From Phoenix dactylifera (taxonomy: Eukaryota; Streptophyta; Magnoliopsida; Arecales; Arecaceae), in assembly GCF_009389715.1 (NCBI RefSeq), contig NC_052401.1:1538843-1602842 (forward strand): DNA of 64,000 bases, written 5' to 3'. Under the pieces are notes generated by a model that saw only the letters and a program-made list of their open reading frames with translations, was not told where the DNA came from and searched no databases. Position 1 is the first letter of the stretch; each line of letters opens with the position of its first letter. The translations under genes were made by a program, and so were the position numbers. Positions 45,301 through 58,209 of the stretch are shown here, in pieces.

Positions 45301-48300
45301 TGGAAATGATGGTCAAACTAGAAAATATTTTCTATAATCTTTCTACTTTTGTTCTCTTTGCCAAATTTTAACTTACATGTTCATTGCATTTAAAATGTTT
45401 GTGCAGGTTGTTGGAGCATATTTTGAAAAGCTTGGATCTAAATCTTTTGCAGTTTATTCAATCGCTGTAACTGATGCTGAGAACAAGACCTGGTTTGTGA
45501 AAAGAAGGCATGCTTTTACCTAGACATCCCTAAAGTCTTTAGATATATTTACATCCATTACTTTCAAAAAGAGGCGCTCTTCATATATATTGATGTTTGT
45601 TTATGTATTCTCTATTGTCTTTGCTGGCTGAAGTCTGTTAATTGTATAGGTGTTTTGAGACCTTGCTTATATTAAATTTCTCTTTATATATATGGTCTAC
45701 CTGATACCAACTCTTCACCCTTTTCATTGGTTGTGTTCTATATAGATTCTGTAAAGTAAGAAGGAAGGTTATTTATAGTTTTTTCTTAGCATATTGCTCC
45801 AAAACCTTTCATGTCAATAATGAGATTTTTTTATTAACAAGGGCTTCTCTTTATGAAATTGCACCATTCATGTATGTGTACTCATAAATCTTGTTCATAA
45901 CATTTTTTGAGAAAATATGTCAGTAAGACATATATGAATTGAATGTCTTGTTAATTTAAAGAAAATTCTTATATGAGATCCATTAAAAGCAGAAACATTA
46001 GTTGTCATGTGTTATATGCATTGACTGATTTCTTGTATCTTTCTATATCGATAATATTGACTATTGGATTGCAGATACCGAAATTTTGAACGGCTGCATC
46101 GGCATCTAAAGGATATACCTAATTATACATTGCATTTGCCCCCAAAGAGGTTTCTTTCGTCCAGTATCGATGATTATTTTGTGCACCAGCGATGCATTCT
46201 TCTCGACAAATATTTGCAAGTATGGTTTGACTCTCTAGTTTGCAACTTTTTGCTTGGTATGATATGCCAGCTTGACATGTTTCTAGTTCATCTGGACAGG
46301 ATCTTCTGTCAATTGCTAATGTTGCAGAGCAACATGAAGTATGGGACTTTTTAAGTGATACTTCAAAGGTATAAATTTTCTCAATACACTTTTAGACACT
46401 TTCAGATTCTCTGGGAAGTTGATCCCTTTTTGGTTGTTTTTTTTGAAGAATTACTCTTTCGGAAAATCAACCTCAGTGATGAAAACATTAGCAGGTACAT
46501 AGATCTCAAACTCTCTTAGTTCTGACAGCTTACAAAAGAGTTTGATTTCGTCTTCATTTTATCCAACTGCGATCAACTTTATTAATTTCTTCACTTCAAT
46601 TTTTTCATATGTTATGATGGAAGAGAGTTGGCTCTAGCAACAAAATATGAATTTTTTTCTGTAGTTTCTTTATCTTGTTTTTGCCCAGATGTCTTGTTCT
46701 AGTATTCTGTACAAAACATTCTTTAATGTTGTAATTCTTTGATGCTTATTTTGAATTTTTGATACTAACTACACTGTTTGGAGAATGTTCTATTTATTAT
46801 ATGAAAAATAATGATGTGTCATTGTTTGTCATTTTCATGCATCATAGCTAGATACAATAGCTTTATCCTGATAAATTGAGGCCAATTTATTTCATAATCT
46901 GCTGTTAAGCTGAGCTGCACATTAGTTGGGCATGACTGGAAGTTGTCATTCATCGTTCAAAAATCAAAGCAGACATAACTAGTAAGTAAGAGATTGGCTA
47001 AGTTGAAAAGTGAGATGTAACATTTACTGGATCGATTAAATAACTGCTGGCACTGAACTGTCAGAAAATTAGGATAGTTGAGTGGGTTTAGCTCACTAGA
47101 ATATCACTATAACATGTCGATCTACTGCTATGTTCTTATATGATGAATCAGTCAAGCCACTTTAGCTCTGTTGAATTTGAGAGTCCACCTATGCTATTGA
47201 TATTTGCAAAGAGACTCTCTTCAAATATTTACTTATTTTGGCTAATTTTGTTTGGAAACATCAGAGATGGATCTAGCAAATGATCACAAGCAGCTTAATG
47301 TGATCCGCATAGATAGTCCTTCCTTGTAAAAGAGTTTTGAGTGACAGCAGAACTCCTTTCATCTACTAGCTCTTAAACTGATCCTAACAAATTTCTCCTT
47401 CCTACATATATCATAGTTTGAGTCCTCAGTATCTACATTCTACAATTTGTTTTAGAGAATGATTTCTTATACTATCCTGCTAAAGTGCTAATGCAAAAAG
47501 ATGGATCTTGGGAGTGCTGCACTCTTTTGTCAATCACAAGGGCATTATGATGGTGCAATATCAGAGGATTTATAAACAATTTTGGCTGGTAGATTTTCCA
47601 AGAAGCAATCAAATGATGTAATATAAGTGCTGTGATTATGGTTTTAAGCAAGATCCACAATCTTGATATATAGGTTCAGTATGGTATGGTTGATACTATA
47701 CAGTATGTACCCCGTACTGAGACAACTCTTGACCTTTTTTTCTCTTTTTTTTAAAATCATGGTACTAGCCAAAACCGGGCGATATAGGTCAGTACTGAGT
47801 GGAATTGAGCAATTCTGCTCGGTTCAGATTGATTGGCATCGGTACAAATTGGTTCTCATCTCGAACCAGCAAATTGATCCGGTTCTGCACCGGTTCGGTA
47901 CGATATGCTTGGACTAGGCGCTTCATGTCGGTTTTTCAGTCTTTGATTTTAAGTATATTGTTGTAACGTATCATGAAGTACTTTCCTACAATGTCTCGCT
48001 AGTATGATGCCCAACGTTATCTGGTGGGGCATTGTATAAGTCAGTATTAATTGATTACCACTTTGTCTAAGACTTCTATCGTACAACTCTCACGCAAGCC
48101 TAATATACCAAACATCTTACTAACTTCTTTGTAAAGATTCATATTACAACAATTTTTTTTATATTTGCCAACATGCCTTTCATCCGAGGTCTGCAAAACT
48201 GGTATCGAGAACTGTACCAATATATCACCAGTTCAGTATGGTATGGTATACATTTTGTACTGAGACAAGCTTCCAATATTTTTTTCAAGGACTGCAAAAT

Positions 48301-51300
48301 TGACTCGAACCTCTGGTTCGGGGTGTACCGTATTGAATTGGTGCAAAAGGTCGGTTGCTGGTTTAGTACGAGAACCAGTGTGTACCGGTTCGTACTAGTT
48401 TGAACTGAGCAAAATCGCCCGATTTTAGCTCGGTTACCGGCTTGTCCTTCCTAGTTTTGGATGGTACCTTTGATAAGAAATGAGAAAAAAAGGGGTCAGA
48501 GGCTGTCTCGATATGGAGTATGTATTGTATCGACCGTATTATAGTGTACCGGTAATACATCGGTATGGTACTCGGTGCTAAGATTGTAAATCTTGTTTTT
48601 TTCTCACTCCTAACCGTGGTACCACTCGAAATCAGGTGGTATTCGCTCCTGCTTGGTTCGGGCCGGTCCGGTTCATATACCGAATCGAACCTCGATACTA
48701 TGCTAGTACTTTATAAATGCGCTACAGTGTAGTCAATATGGGATGCTATGGTTCGGTATATTTGGCCTTGCCTTCATTGTTGATCCATTGTGAGTTTAAG
48801 AGGGGATGTTGTGTTGTCATATTACATAATCCTCTTTTTTTTCTTCTCTCAAAATACTATGCAGATGTATAATTGGTCATGCACTATTCACATGTTATAG
48901 GTGAAAACCAACTGCATGACCAATTGTATTTATTGGGCTAATTTCCTGAGCAGTAAATTTCTTTATTCCTACCTTCCTAATATTTGCTCCTCGAGTTTAT
49001 TAATGATTAGTTGGATAATCTTGAAGTCTTTTGCATTGTCTCTAACCTAGATGTGAAGCAAATGGACATTTGGCTTAAAAAATCAGTCATCTCGATCAAC
49101 ACTAAATTGCTTATTTGGATTTTATTACTTGCATTAGCGCAATAACCTCTTCTTATGTTGGGGTAAGGCTGCGTACATTTGACCTCCCCATATCACACAA
49201 TGGAGGGAGCCTCATGCACCGGGCTGCCCCTTTTTAGGATTTTATTACTTGCGTCCTAAAGCATTATTCTTGTTTGGTTTAACAACTTGATTGAATATCC
49301 ATCTTGTGAGCATCAGTTTGGACCTGCTTCAAGTAAAATTCTTTAGTAATATTGCAATGAATTCTATTAGGGACAATTGTGTTTCCAAAGAGCTATATTC
49401 TCTTGGTTAGTGCCCAGGTAGTAGAGTAGATCCATGGCTTATTTGATAGGTATCCATTCATGCACATTTATTTTGAGAAATAATCTTGAAAGACTACCCA
49501 CAACTGCTTTACTCCACCAGGAATCCAAGTGAGATTTAATATTTTGGCTTTTTTTCATTAAAAAAAATCTTTTGGCTTTTACAGTTGCCTAGTTTTTCTC
49601 TGGAGTGACGGCTTCCTGCTGTTGTTGACATGTATAGAGTTGCACATGAGCATGCTTGCATGTATTCATACTTTAGTGGTCAGCAGATGCTGGGATCAAG
49701 AAAGCCACCACTACAGGATGGTGTTGTAGCTTTCTTATTTGCATGTTAAAGTAGATAAGTCTGATAAGCATCTTCCATGGAGGAACCCAGTAAGCAAGAA
49801 ATGGTGGTCTCCGATCATATCTTATGTTTACTGTCATGCTTCTGAGCCAGAAATATTTCTAAGTTCATTTGCTTACGTTTATTCTAGGCAAAATTTCATA
49901 TTGTCTGCTGTATGTTTCAGAAGCTGCCTGTCATGTTCCTATTTCTTATTTGACGAAATTTGGCAGTTTTTGTCTTTAATTGGATGGCACATCCTGTCTA
50001 ATTGTCTTGGTTGTAGTTTACTTAACTGGTTGGTTTCGTTTTGACAGTCAATGTGGATGATGCTGTGGATGATATAGTTCGTCAATTTAAAGGGGTTTCT
50101 GATGGTCTGCGGCGTGTTGTTGGCTCATCACCATCTCATGCAACTTCTCCCCCAAGAGCTGAAAAGAACATGGCATTACCATGGAATGAAGAAGTGACAA
50201 ATAAACTCTATCCAGGCTATAGTAATGTAGACACTTCACAAAGTTTGTCTGATGATGAAGCCCATGATGAAGACCGATCTTCTGCAGTAAACAACGGATG
50301 GCACTCAGACAACGAATTAAATTCCAAAGTTTTTCCACCTCGTGTTGTCAAGCGCATTGAAGAATCTTCAAATTTGGATTCTCAGAGAAGCCAACGGTCT
50401 GATAAATTTGACAGGCTTGCATTAAATGCCTCAAAAACTTCAGTAGCATCTGAGCTTTTTGAAGATCCGGTTGGAATGCCACCTGAGGTACCAGTAGCTT
50501 GCAATCTCTATTTTTGACAATATTATTTCTTTATTACAGTTTCTGATTTGTGTCCCTTGGCTTCTTATATAGACAATATTAATAATCCTTAAAATTACTC
50601 TTGTAAACCTGCTAATGTAATAATTAAATATTTGCTACTTGACCATTCAAGTGAAGGATTTGCTTGTTTTTATGATTTCTTATTTTGCAAGTCATCGATC
50701 GAAAGCAAATTCATCATATGGAATATTTATGTTTAAATTCAAATGCTTGAGTGATTTATGACAATTTTAACCATCCTTCCACATCCTTTGTCCTGGATTT
50801 GTTGGTACTTGGCAGAATTATGTTTATCTTTGGATGTACTATGCTTTTAGATAGTTGGATTGATGTTTGTGCATGCTATTCAAGAATAGTTAAAATCTTT
50901 CTCATTTCGTCTACCTAATGATATATTCAATGGTTCACCACTGCTCCTCACAATTTTTTTTTTTTTTAAATCAAGTGTTATTTTAATGTGCTATTCAGGG
51001 TCCTGGTCTCTGATTATATTCTTGGATTCTGATCACTTTGAACTCTTCCTTAACTAATTTGTAATTATGGAAAAGACCATATTTATCTAGTCTTAAATGA
51101 TTTCTGAGCATCCCATGGACCAGTTGCATAAAACGAGATCCAACAACTTTACTGTTGACAGAAGAGAGTGGCTTTCTATAGGACGATTATAGCAATGCCA
51201 TTTGGATAGTCTCATCTTTCAGTCAGAATCTCAGGAAGATAGACTTGCAATAATTCCTGGTATGCCTTTCTTAGTGGCATAACAATGTTTTTTTAAGGAG

Positions 51301-54300
51301 CCTAGTTCTGCTTGCTCCATGATGGATGAAACGTCTTTCATTCATAAAACAGCCACAAAGATGAGAATCAACATAAGCAATGCTCTTTTACATGGTTGAA
51401 ATATGAATTTGGATATCCTCGGCAGATAGCAGATTTGGTATTAACATTATGCTGATTTCAGAAATTAGAGAGGTGGATGAACAAGCTAAAGATGCTATCA
51501 CTAAAAAAACATGTTGTTGGACAGTTGGAGATAACAACTTCCCAGCAATTGTGGAGGATAAACTATGTTGAGTGATTTTATAAGTTATTCTTTTTTAATT
51601 TCCATGTTTTACTTTTTAGCTTTCTTTCTATCTTTGCTTTGTATTATACTCTCTCTTCCTTCAAGCAAGATCATCTCTGCTGATGGTTAAAAGGAGATAG
51701 TTTATTTTAATAATCAATTTTAGATCAATTTTAAAACTTTCTAATATTTGAACTTGATAGTATGGAAACAGTACTGTTACTGGCTAACTTTGAAACAAAC
51801 TGGCAAGGTATTCATACATATCTTCGACTTGCTTTTGATGTTCTATGATGACAAATGCTAATTTGAGGATTGTTTGATATTAATGACCAAACAATAGAAC
51901 TTTTATAGAATTTTATCCACTTGGTGTCGGAACAAATTTCAATATTTCAATGATTTTATGGATTTACTTATTCTATTTATTTTTATACCATGAAGATTTA
52001 GTAATTTTGACATTTTTCTTTATGCCTTCCTATGGCTATTTTGTAGTGGACACCACCAAATGTTAGTGTGCCATTGTTGAATCTAGTTGATAAGATATTC
52101 CAACTGAAACGGAGAGGTTGGCTGAGGTGCGTTATACATTGCATTTCTCTGTTTCATTTCTTCTAGTGAATGTCCTTAAATAACTTTTTGCAATTTGTTC
52201 TTGCATTCTACACCTTGACCATCATTGTTGTATTTGTCGTACTCTCAACTACTATATTTTGTAAGGGCAGCAGTTCAGTTTTTCAATATTGTCAGCATTA
52301 TCTTTGAGCAGATAGGATAAATTTGAAGTTTTATCATTTCAAACTGCTACAAAATGATTCACTTGGAGTTTCATTTCCTATTTCCTGCAGAAGACAGGTC
52401 TTTTGGATTTCAAAACAGATTTTGCAGTTAATTATGGAAGATGCAATTGATGATTGGATTCTAAGGCAGATTTCTTTCCTACGAAGGGATGATGTTATTG
52501 CACAAGGGATTCGGTGGGTTCAAGATGTAAGTAGAGAATTATATGTTTCTTCACCATGTTTGTCAATAGAGTTCATTTCAAGTAGCAGCGTTATCATACT
52601 TTAACAACACCCTTATCCAAGATTTGCCCTCTTGGTACCGGACCCGTACCAGTGCCATATTAGCATAGTATTGGTATAGTATGATATGAAATTTTTTTAG
52701 CGTACCGAATGTTGGTATCGTACCGAGTACCAATACCGAACCAGTACGGTGCGGTACGCCCCGTACGGCCTGGTACGGGCCGGTATGGCGTACCTTGCCT
52801 TTATCTATCCTAAGGCATATCTAAGCCCTTTGTTCTTGTCTCAAAAATAAAAGTTTCTAAAAATTGTGTTCGGCTTGGCGGCTCTCTAAAACACATTTCT
52901 ATTTTTAAATTAGATAAAGCTTGTTTTTAGTGAAGTAGAACATGCTTATGTGATACGTAAATCTTTGATGTACTTGATTCCTATTTTTATATCTTATCTT
53001 TTTTTTTTAGTTTAAATGCAATTATCAAGGTTTCAAATACTGGTAGGATGGTGGGGGATATAGGATGAGCCTTGGCACAACAATAAAGATGCTCCATTCT
53101 GACTTGGAAGTCATGATTTGGAAACATGGAAACGGCCTCTCCGCACATGGGATTAAGGCTGTGTACATCGACCCTCTCTAGATTTTGCAATGGAAGGAGC
53201 CTCAAGTATTGAGCTGCCCTTTTTTTGGGATGGCAGAGCTTCCCACCATCCCGAGTTTTGTGATGGGATGAGTCGAAAAATGGGCTGGAAAGGGATGAGT
53301 AGGGTTGAAAACGGGTTGGATATTACCTGACTGAATCCATTTTTGGCCAAATCTATTTCTGCATCCAGTTCATATCAGATTTGGATAGAAATCCTTGTAA
53401 CTAATCAGACTCAGATATGGATTCGGATATATGCTTACAATTTTGCTAGATATCAGATATGGGTATGGATATTAAGGGGTTTTTTTTCCGAATTCGGATT
53501 CGGATATTTGGTTAGAAAAGTTCACAAGCATCTATAATAGGGAAAAAAAATTTATATACACCTATACAAGGGATTGACCTGGGACCTTTTATTTTGAACC
53601 ATGATGGCTTTAACTTCTAGTATATAATTATGGTCTAATATTCTTATTCAAAACTTGTTCGCATTATAAAATATGGTCATTTCAAATATATAATGGTATT
53701 TCATATTTTAATAATTAATTATTTCATAAAAATCCAGTCCTCTTCCTTTTGACAAAAAATAAAAAAATGAATAACTTCATTTCATTCTTTATAATATTTT
53801 GAAAATATTTTGTTTAAAATATTTAAAAATATCAATAATTTTGAGATATTCCTGTCTTCGTATATATTTTTTAAAGTTTTTTTAAAAAAGACAATTCGTG
53901 ATTCTTTTTATTCATGTTGCAATTAAAAAGTAATAATGGTATTTAATATTGAAAGCTTTTATTACTTTATATTATGTATCTTATTTAAATAGTATTGATA
54001 ATGATCCAACTTGGTGGTCAAATTGTTCTCTATGTATGTTTATTGATTATGTCTTAGACCAGCACATGGTGATGGTGCATTTCTTGCAAGCTTGATAGTG
54101 GATCTCAACATCTGGTTTATATTCAAATAATATCCAACTTATATACGTATCCGGATAGAGAAAACATAGATATAACTAATATCCAACTTGTGTCGATTTC
54201 TATTTAAAATAAATGTGGATATGCTTAACATCTGATTCGTATCCATAACTGTTTAGAAAAAAAATATGCATTCTAGTTTTGATATCTATTTAATAACCGT

Positions 54301-56454
54301 ATTTGTATCCGTGTTTATTAAAAAAATATGGATACAAATATGGATGTATTAATATCTGGTCTATATTTGATCCATTTTCAGCCCTAGAGATGGGACATCC
54401 ACTATCCTGAGTATAGGTATAGGGACATCCAATTTCATGGGAAAACAGGATAGCCCTGTTGCATAGTATTCAAAAGCCTGACAATTATATTTATGCATTA
54501 AGGGGTCTTGTTGCAATATACGTGAGGCTATGCTAAATAAGTTGCACATAACATTTTCCCCTTGATTTGTGTTCATGAAGGAATTGAATGCATCTAATCA
54601 TTCACCAATAGGGTGGCCATTGCTTGAAACAAGGGCACCACTTACGTAAAAACCTATTGGCTGACTATTGCTATTACTTCATTAACTTGTCACTAGTTGA
54701 GGATTTGTCTGACTTATGAACCAAGTGACTAAAAGTTAGCATGTTTTTGCTCATTATATTTCCCACTTCTCTAATTCTTGTAATAGGTGTGCTTAGTTTT
54801 AGTGATTTTACTAACACATGATTTTGAGTTAGTGCATGGCAAATCTTATGTATTAGTAGATACATTAGTTGTGTCATGTTAACATTTTTGTAATTTTTTA
54901 TGATTTGTGTTTCCGTAGATAAAAATAAAGAAAAAGTCATCCTTGTCAGCATTATTGTTGTTGATTTCCATTAGGGTTGAAAACAGTTTGGATAAAATCC
55001 TACCGCATCCGTTTTCCTATTCAATTTGTTTCGGATTCAGGTAAAAAGTCTGATATCTGATCATATCCGGATCTGAGCTCGGATATCTGCTTATAAATCT
55101 TGCTGGATCTGGATTCGGATTTTATGATTTTGGGGATTCGGATCTTGATTAAAAAACTCTAAAAAAAAACTGTAAATCCTAGGATTCGGACCAGTCTTCT
55201 TTCAATTAAATGACGGGCACTCAACTACCAAGCTGCAACGTCTATCTATTCTATAAAGTTGGTTTATTTTATTTATTCTATCTATTCTAAATATTTCATG
55301 TTTTAATTCTTATTTTTTATAAAACAAATTCTTTTCTCTTTGATAAAAAATAAAAAATATCATTTATGATATTTTCAATAATTTATTGCTAAAAAGATTT
55401 AAAAATGCTAATAACTTCTTTGTATTCTTGCATTTTTATATATTGTTTCTTACAAGCTCTCTAAAAATAGATAATTCATGATTATTTTTTATTTATGCTA
55501 TAATTAAAGAGTAATGATAGTATTTGATGCCAAAAATGTTTTTATATTATATGTTTAATTTTAAATAATTTTTGTTTTTAATATTTTAATACAAATCCGG
55601 CCAAATCAATGACCTGCACTCTCAACTAGGTTGGTCTCTGTGTAGGTGCAATAATTATTCCTTGAATATTTAGTTACCTATGTGTCATGTACAATCTGCA
55701 TAACAAATTACGTTCCTGTCCTTTATGATTATATAGTTAATATTAGTTTTCATTATTGAATTCTGCTAAAAATCAAATTTATATCCGAATAATATCCGAC
55801 TTGTATCCATATTTAGATAGAAAAATATTTTGATATAACTAATATAGGATTCATATCCATATGCGTTTAAAGCAAATATGGATATTAATTTTGTTATCCA
55901 TTTAATATCCATATCCATATTCGTATTTCCCCAAAAAATATGGATATGAATAATGATATACTAGTATCCTATCTGTTTCCAGCCATAATGTCCACTGATT
56001 TTTTTTTCTCTGCCTTTCTTTAATGTACTTTATCATATCATTTTGAGTAATTCAAATCAGTTTTATATAACTTTCTTTAGTTGTGCCTTCTTTCAGAATT
56101 AAAAAAGTCTGAAACTTGCATAAGTACTTATTGGTAAACCTTCAAGAGTGAATTATTGAAAGAAACATATAGGTTTTTATATCATCTACATATTTCATTA
56201 TATCTTTTGTAAATAATGAATTGTTCTAATTTTTAAATATAATTGCTTTTAATCTAAGCAGATTCTGTGGCCTAATGGTACATTCTTTTTAAAGTTGGAG
56301 AGAAGTCAAAGGAATATGGACGACAGTCATTTTAGTCAGCAACCAACTCAAAATACCAGTCAGATATATGGTAATAAGGTGACCAGACCAAGCTCTTTTG
56401 AGCTCCAGCTTGAGGCAGCTCGTAGAGCAAGTGATGTCAAGAAAATGATACTTG
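36301..56454 (+). CDS. Membrane-anchored sorting nexin (PXA-PX-Nexin_C), 13 exons in window, 3' end outside
   Basis: Exons: 36301-36400, 38336-38738, 38838-39015, 39099-39238, 41838-42732, 45407-45507, 46075-46219, 46300-46368, 46449-46494, 50048-50487, 52047-52126, 52391-52526, 56262-56454. They code for 975 aa in frame, and the last ends mid-codon at a GT donor. Two N-terminal hydrophobic segments (about 17-33 and 40-57) precede a PXA domain (about 95-280). A Ser/Asn-rich linker, mostly exon 5 (274-572), leads to the PX domain (about 573-690) with WFVKRRYRNFERLHRHL and LPPKRF. Nexin_C starts near residue 842 (PPNVSVPLLNLVDKIFQLKRRGWLR). PX domains bind phosphoinositides; animal SNX13/14 relatives tether endosomes, ER or lipid droplets. 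Plant function is inferred. Intron 6 is GC-AG. Most of Nexin_C lies beyond the window. Confidence 0.92.
37031..37072 (+). repeat. G-rich tract in sorting nexin intron 1
   Basis: Two runs of 8-10 G separated by AGGGAAGGA, with flanking GGAAGGAGAA and GAGAGAGA, lie on the coding strand of intron 1. The tract could fold as a G-quadruplex in DNA or pre-mRNA. It is low-complexity and may be assembly-sensitive. Confidence 0.75.
39326..39459. mobile_element. Short CAAGGTCC-family MITE in sorting nexin intron 4
   Basis: The ends are CATGGTTCACAACACC and, inverted, CATGGTTCATTGTAACC. The flanking 8-mers ATCTTGAA and CTCTTAAA agree at 6 of 8 positions. The interior contains GGTATTATGTTGGTATAG and GGTACC-like words decayed mainly by C-to-T and G-to-A changes. 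Confidence 0.65.
43182..43643. mobile_element. CAAGGTCC-family element in sorting nexin intron 5
   Basis: The TSD ATTAGCTC (8 bp) is perfect at 43174-43181 and 43644-43651. The ends are CGAGGACCGCCGAACC and, inverted, CAGGGTCTGTCGAACC. The body has repeated CCGTACCAGTACTAAGACC and GGTACGGTTTGGTATTGG words around a T-rich centre. No coding capacity. Confidence 0.85.
44150..44984. mobile_element. 835-bp foldback member of the CAAGGTCC family in sorting nexin intron 5
   Basis: The two halves are imperfect inverted copies: a GA-rich left arm (about 44256-44455) faces a CT-rich right arm (about 44790-44900). Words such as GCATCGAAATAGGGGC and TTTCGAAAGGAAA recur inverted. The ends are CAAGATTTGTAATACC and, inverted, CAAGGATGGTGGAACC; flanking 8-mers AATATATA and TATATATT agree at 6 of 8. 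Near the centre sit two hairpins: 44592-44624 with a perfect 14-bp stem (AAGTGAAGTCGGCA) and 44672-44703 with nearly the same stem. Frames over the GA/CT arms are artefacts. Confidence 0.85.
47649..47911. mobile_element. CAAGGTCC-family copy (decayed) in sorting nexin intron 9
   Basis: The left end resembles CAAGATCCACAATC and the inverted right end is CAAGCATATCGTACC. The interior contains GGTTCAGTATGGTATGG, GTACCCCGTACTGAGACA and CACCGGTTCGGTACG. No convincing TSD; limits are approximate. Confidence 0.6.
48185..48595. mobile_element. CAAGGTCC-family copy in sorting nexin intron 9, related material continuing to about 48780
   Basis: The left end is CGAGGTCTGCAAAACTGG and the inverted right end is CAAGATTTACAATC. 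The interior shares GTTCAGTATGGTATGGTA and GTACTGAGACAAGCTT with the 47.6-kb copy, plus GTACCGGTTCGTACTAG. Further GGTACC- and GGTTCGGGCCGG-type sequence follows at 48615-48780 and may be a second copy. TSD not convincing. Confidence 0.6.
49158..49235 (+). mobile_element. Truncated Au-SINE (3' part) in sorting nexin intron 9
   Basis: It matches the 3' region of the Au-SINE family: GGGTAAGGCTGCGTACA, GACCTCCCCA, GGGAGCCTCATGCACCGGGC, ending in CTGCCCCTTTTT. The tRNA-related 5' part is absent. Confidence 0.8.
52618..52797. mobile_element. CAAGGTCC-family MITE, 180 bp, in sorting nexin intron 12
   Basis: The ends are CAAGATTTGCC and, inverted, CAAGGTACGCCATACC. Flanking 8-mers CCCTTATC (52610-52617) and CCTTTATC (52798-52805) differ by one transition. 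The body alternates GTACCG and CGGTAC words and is strongly self-complementary. Confidence 0.8.
53061..53227 (+). mobile_element. Au-SINE, near full length, in sorting nexin intron 12
   Basis: The 5' tRNA-like part includes GAGCCTTGGCACAACAATAA (A box region) and GGAAGTCATGATTTGGAAAC (B box region). The body has AACGGCCTCT and the 3' part has AAGGCTGTGTACATCGACCC, GGAGCCTCAAGTATTGAGC and a T-rich end. This is the canonical Au-SINE order. Many CpG positions have decayed. Confidence 0.85.
53300..54386. mobile_element. hAT-like non-autonomous element, 1,087 bp, in sorting nexin intron 12
   Basis: The ends are TAGGGTTGAAAACGG and, inverted, TAGGGCTGAAAATGG. Flanking 8-mers GGGATGAG (53292-53299) and GAGATGGG (54387-54394) agree at 6 of 8, with both differences being transitions. 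The interior is AT-rich with GGATTCGGATAT repeats and no ORF. It shares its terminal sequence with the elements at 54972 and 31576. Confidence 0.82.
54972..55987. mobile_element. Second hAT-like element of the same family, 1,016 bp
   Basis: The ends are TAGGGTTGAAAACAG and, inverted, TATGGCTGGAAACAG. Flanking 8-mers ATTTCCAT (54964-54971) and ATGTCCAC (55988-55995) agree at 6 of 8. Internal GGATTCGG and CATATCCGGATC words match the copy 1.7 kb upstream. No transposase. Confidence 0.8.
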
Positions 56455-58209
56455 GTGAGACAGCTTTCATTTACGGATTCTGAATGTTGGTTAGTGTGCT
56501 TTCTCCATCAGTTTCAGTGTTTCTCTGTTAGCACATAATAAGCATCACATATTTTCTGATTTGACCTATCTGCATGACCCTAACAGTTTTTAGGCAATGA
56601 TCCTGTTCCTGTCATTGCATTCATTGTGTAAGCATATGGAACCTACTTTGCACATATAACTAATGAAAAGCTGAAAAAGCCAACAAAAAAAAAAAACTGT
56701 GATCTAGGCATTTATCTTGCAGTGATACTAGCCATGAGTTACTTGGTTTCCAATACCTACTGCCAAGTTAGTCTTTATTTCCATCCATGTTTTGAATGGA
56801 CAGAACCACAATATGAAACAGAGAAACTCTTGAAGATGCTATTGTAGGAATACAACATTAAGGATCTGTTTGTTTTCCTGCAATTCAATTACAGGTTGTA
56901 ATCCTTGCTTGCAATTGGAATTGCAGTTGCAGAAAGGGGCTTTGTTTGGTTATTTATAATTGAAATGCACCTGCGATGACAATTTAATTATAGTTGTTTA
57001 GTTGTTTGCTAATGAAAGAGATATGGGTACCCTATACTTGAGCTGGTAAGGTTACCCCTTGAAGCAGTAAACTGTTCATTTTTCTATTATAATTTATTTA
57101 TTATATTGTTTTCATAATTATAGTAGAAATATAACATTGTTATTATATTATTATTGGATTAGTCTAAGAATAATTACTGTATTAATTATATCAATAAAAA
57201 TTACTCTGATATTATAATAATTAGATATTTTGTAATCATACAAATATATATTTGTAATGTGCATTATTAATAACTAATAATTATTATATAATATTCATCA
57301 TCATCATTATTATAGCATTATGTATAGATTATAATAAGAATCATTATTATATAGTAATAAAAATAACAATAATACTTTAATTATAATAATAATAATAAAC
57401 TATGTATGATTCTGGAGGATCTCCAGACTCAATGTGGATTATTTTGGCTACTAATGGTAGTGCTAGATAGGGTCTAGGGGCAAGATCCGCTACATCGAAA
57501 AACCGAGTCACAAGCTAAACTTTCGGAGGCTATAATTAGGTTATATGATGCCCGATTGAGATTTTTTTTATAAATCGGGCAATTTTTTGAGATTTGTGAC
57601 GTGAGGCCCTGCCCTTTAGGGGACAAGGCTCCTATAGCGATCTTGCCCAAATTTTATTATTTGAGATCTGAAATAAAATTTTATTATTTTAGGATAAGAC
57701 TTCGACCGGGCATATCTTTCAATCCAAGAAGAATTAAACGAAGGGACAGAAGGTCGAGTTGATAGAAGTCAAGATCTACCTTCTGAAGAATTTTAGCTTT
57801 TTGAGTTTATTTTTACTAATATGTCTATTTTAGAAAAGAGAGTTCTATTAAAATTAGGAAAAAGAATCTGATCCGAATTGTGCAAAGTGGACCTTAGCAT
57901 TATAAATAGAAGTTATGTACCTTGGTTTTAAATTAATCAATAAAAGAAAAGGGGATTTAAGCTCTACTTTCACAATTTTTTCATCTTTTACTTTTTTTAA
58001 AAAGAAATTTGAGTTGAACGGGTTGAAGAAAATTTGTGGGGGTGTTAGTTTATGGACCAGACATGCGAGCAATACAAGCAATCAGAAAAAAAGCTATTCG
58101 TGCTTCAAATACATCAAGGGATAAAGGCGAGTATAACTACTAGTTCTTTCTTGATGGATGATGAGATGAAGGGACGTCTGACACAACTAGAGAAGAAGAT
58201 TGTCCAACT

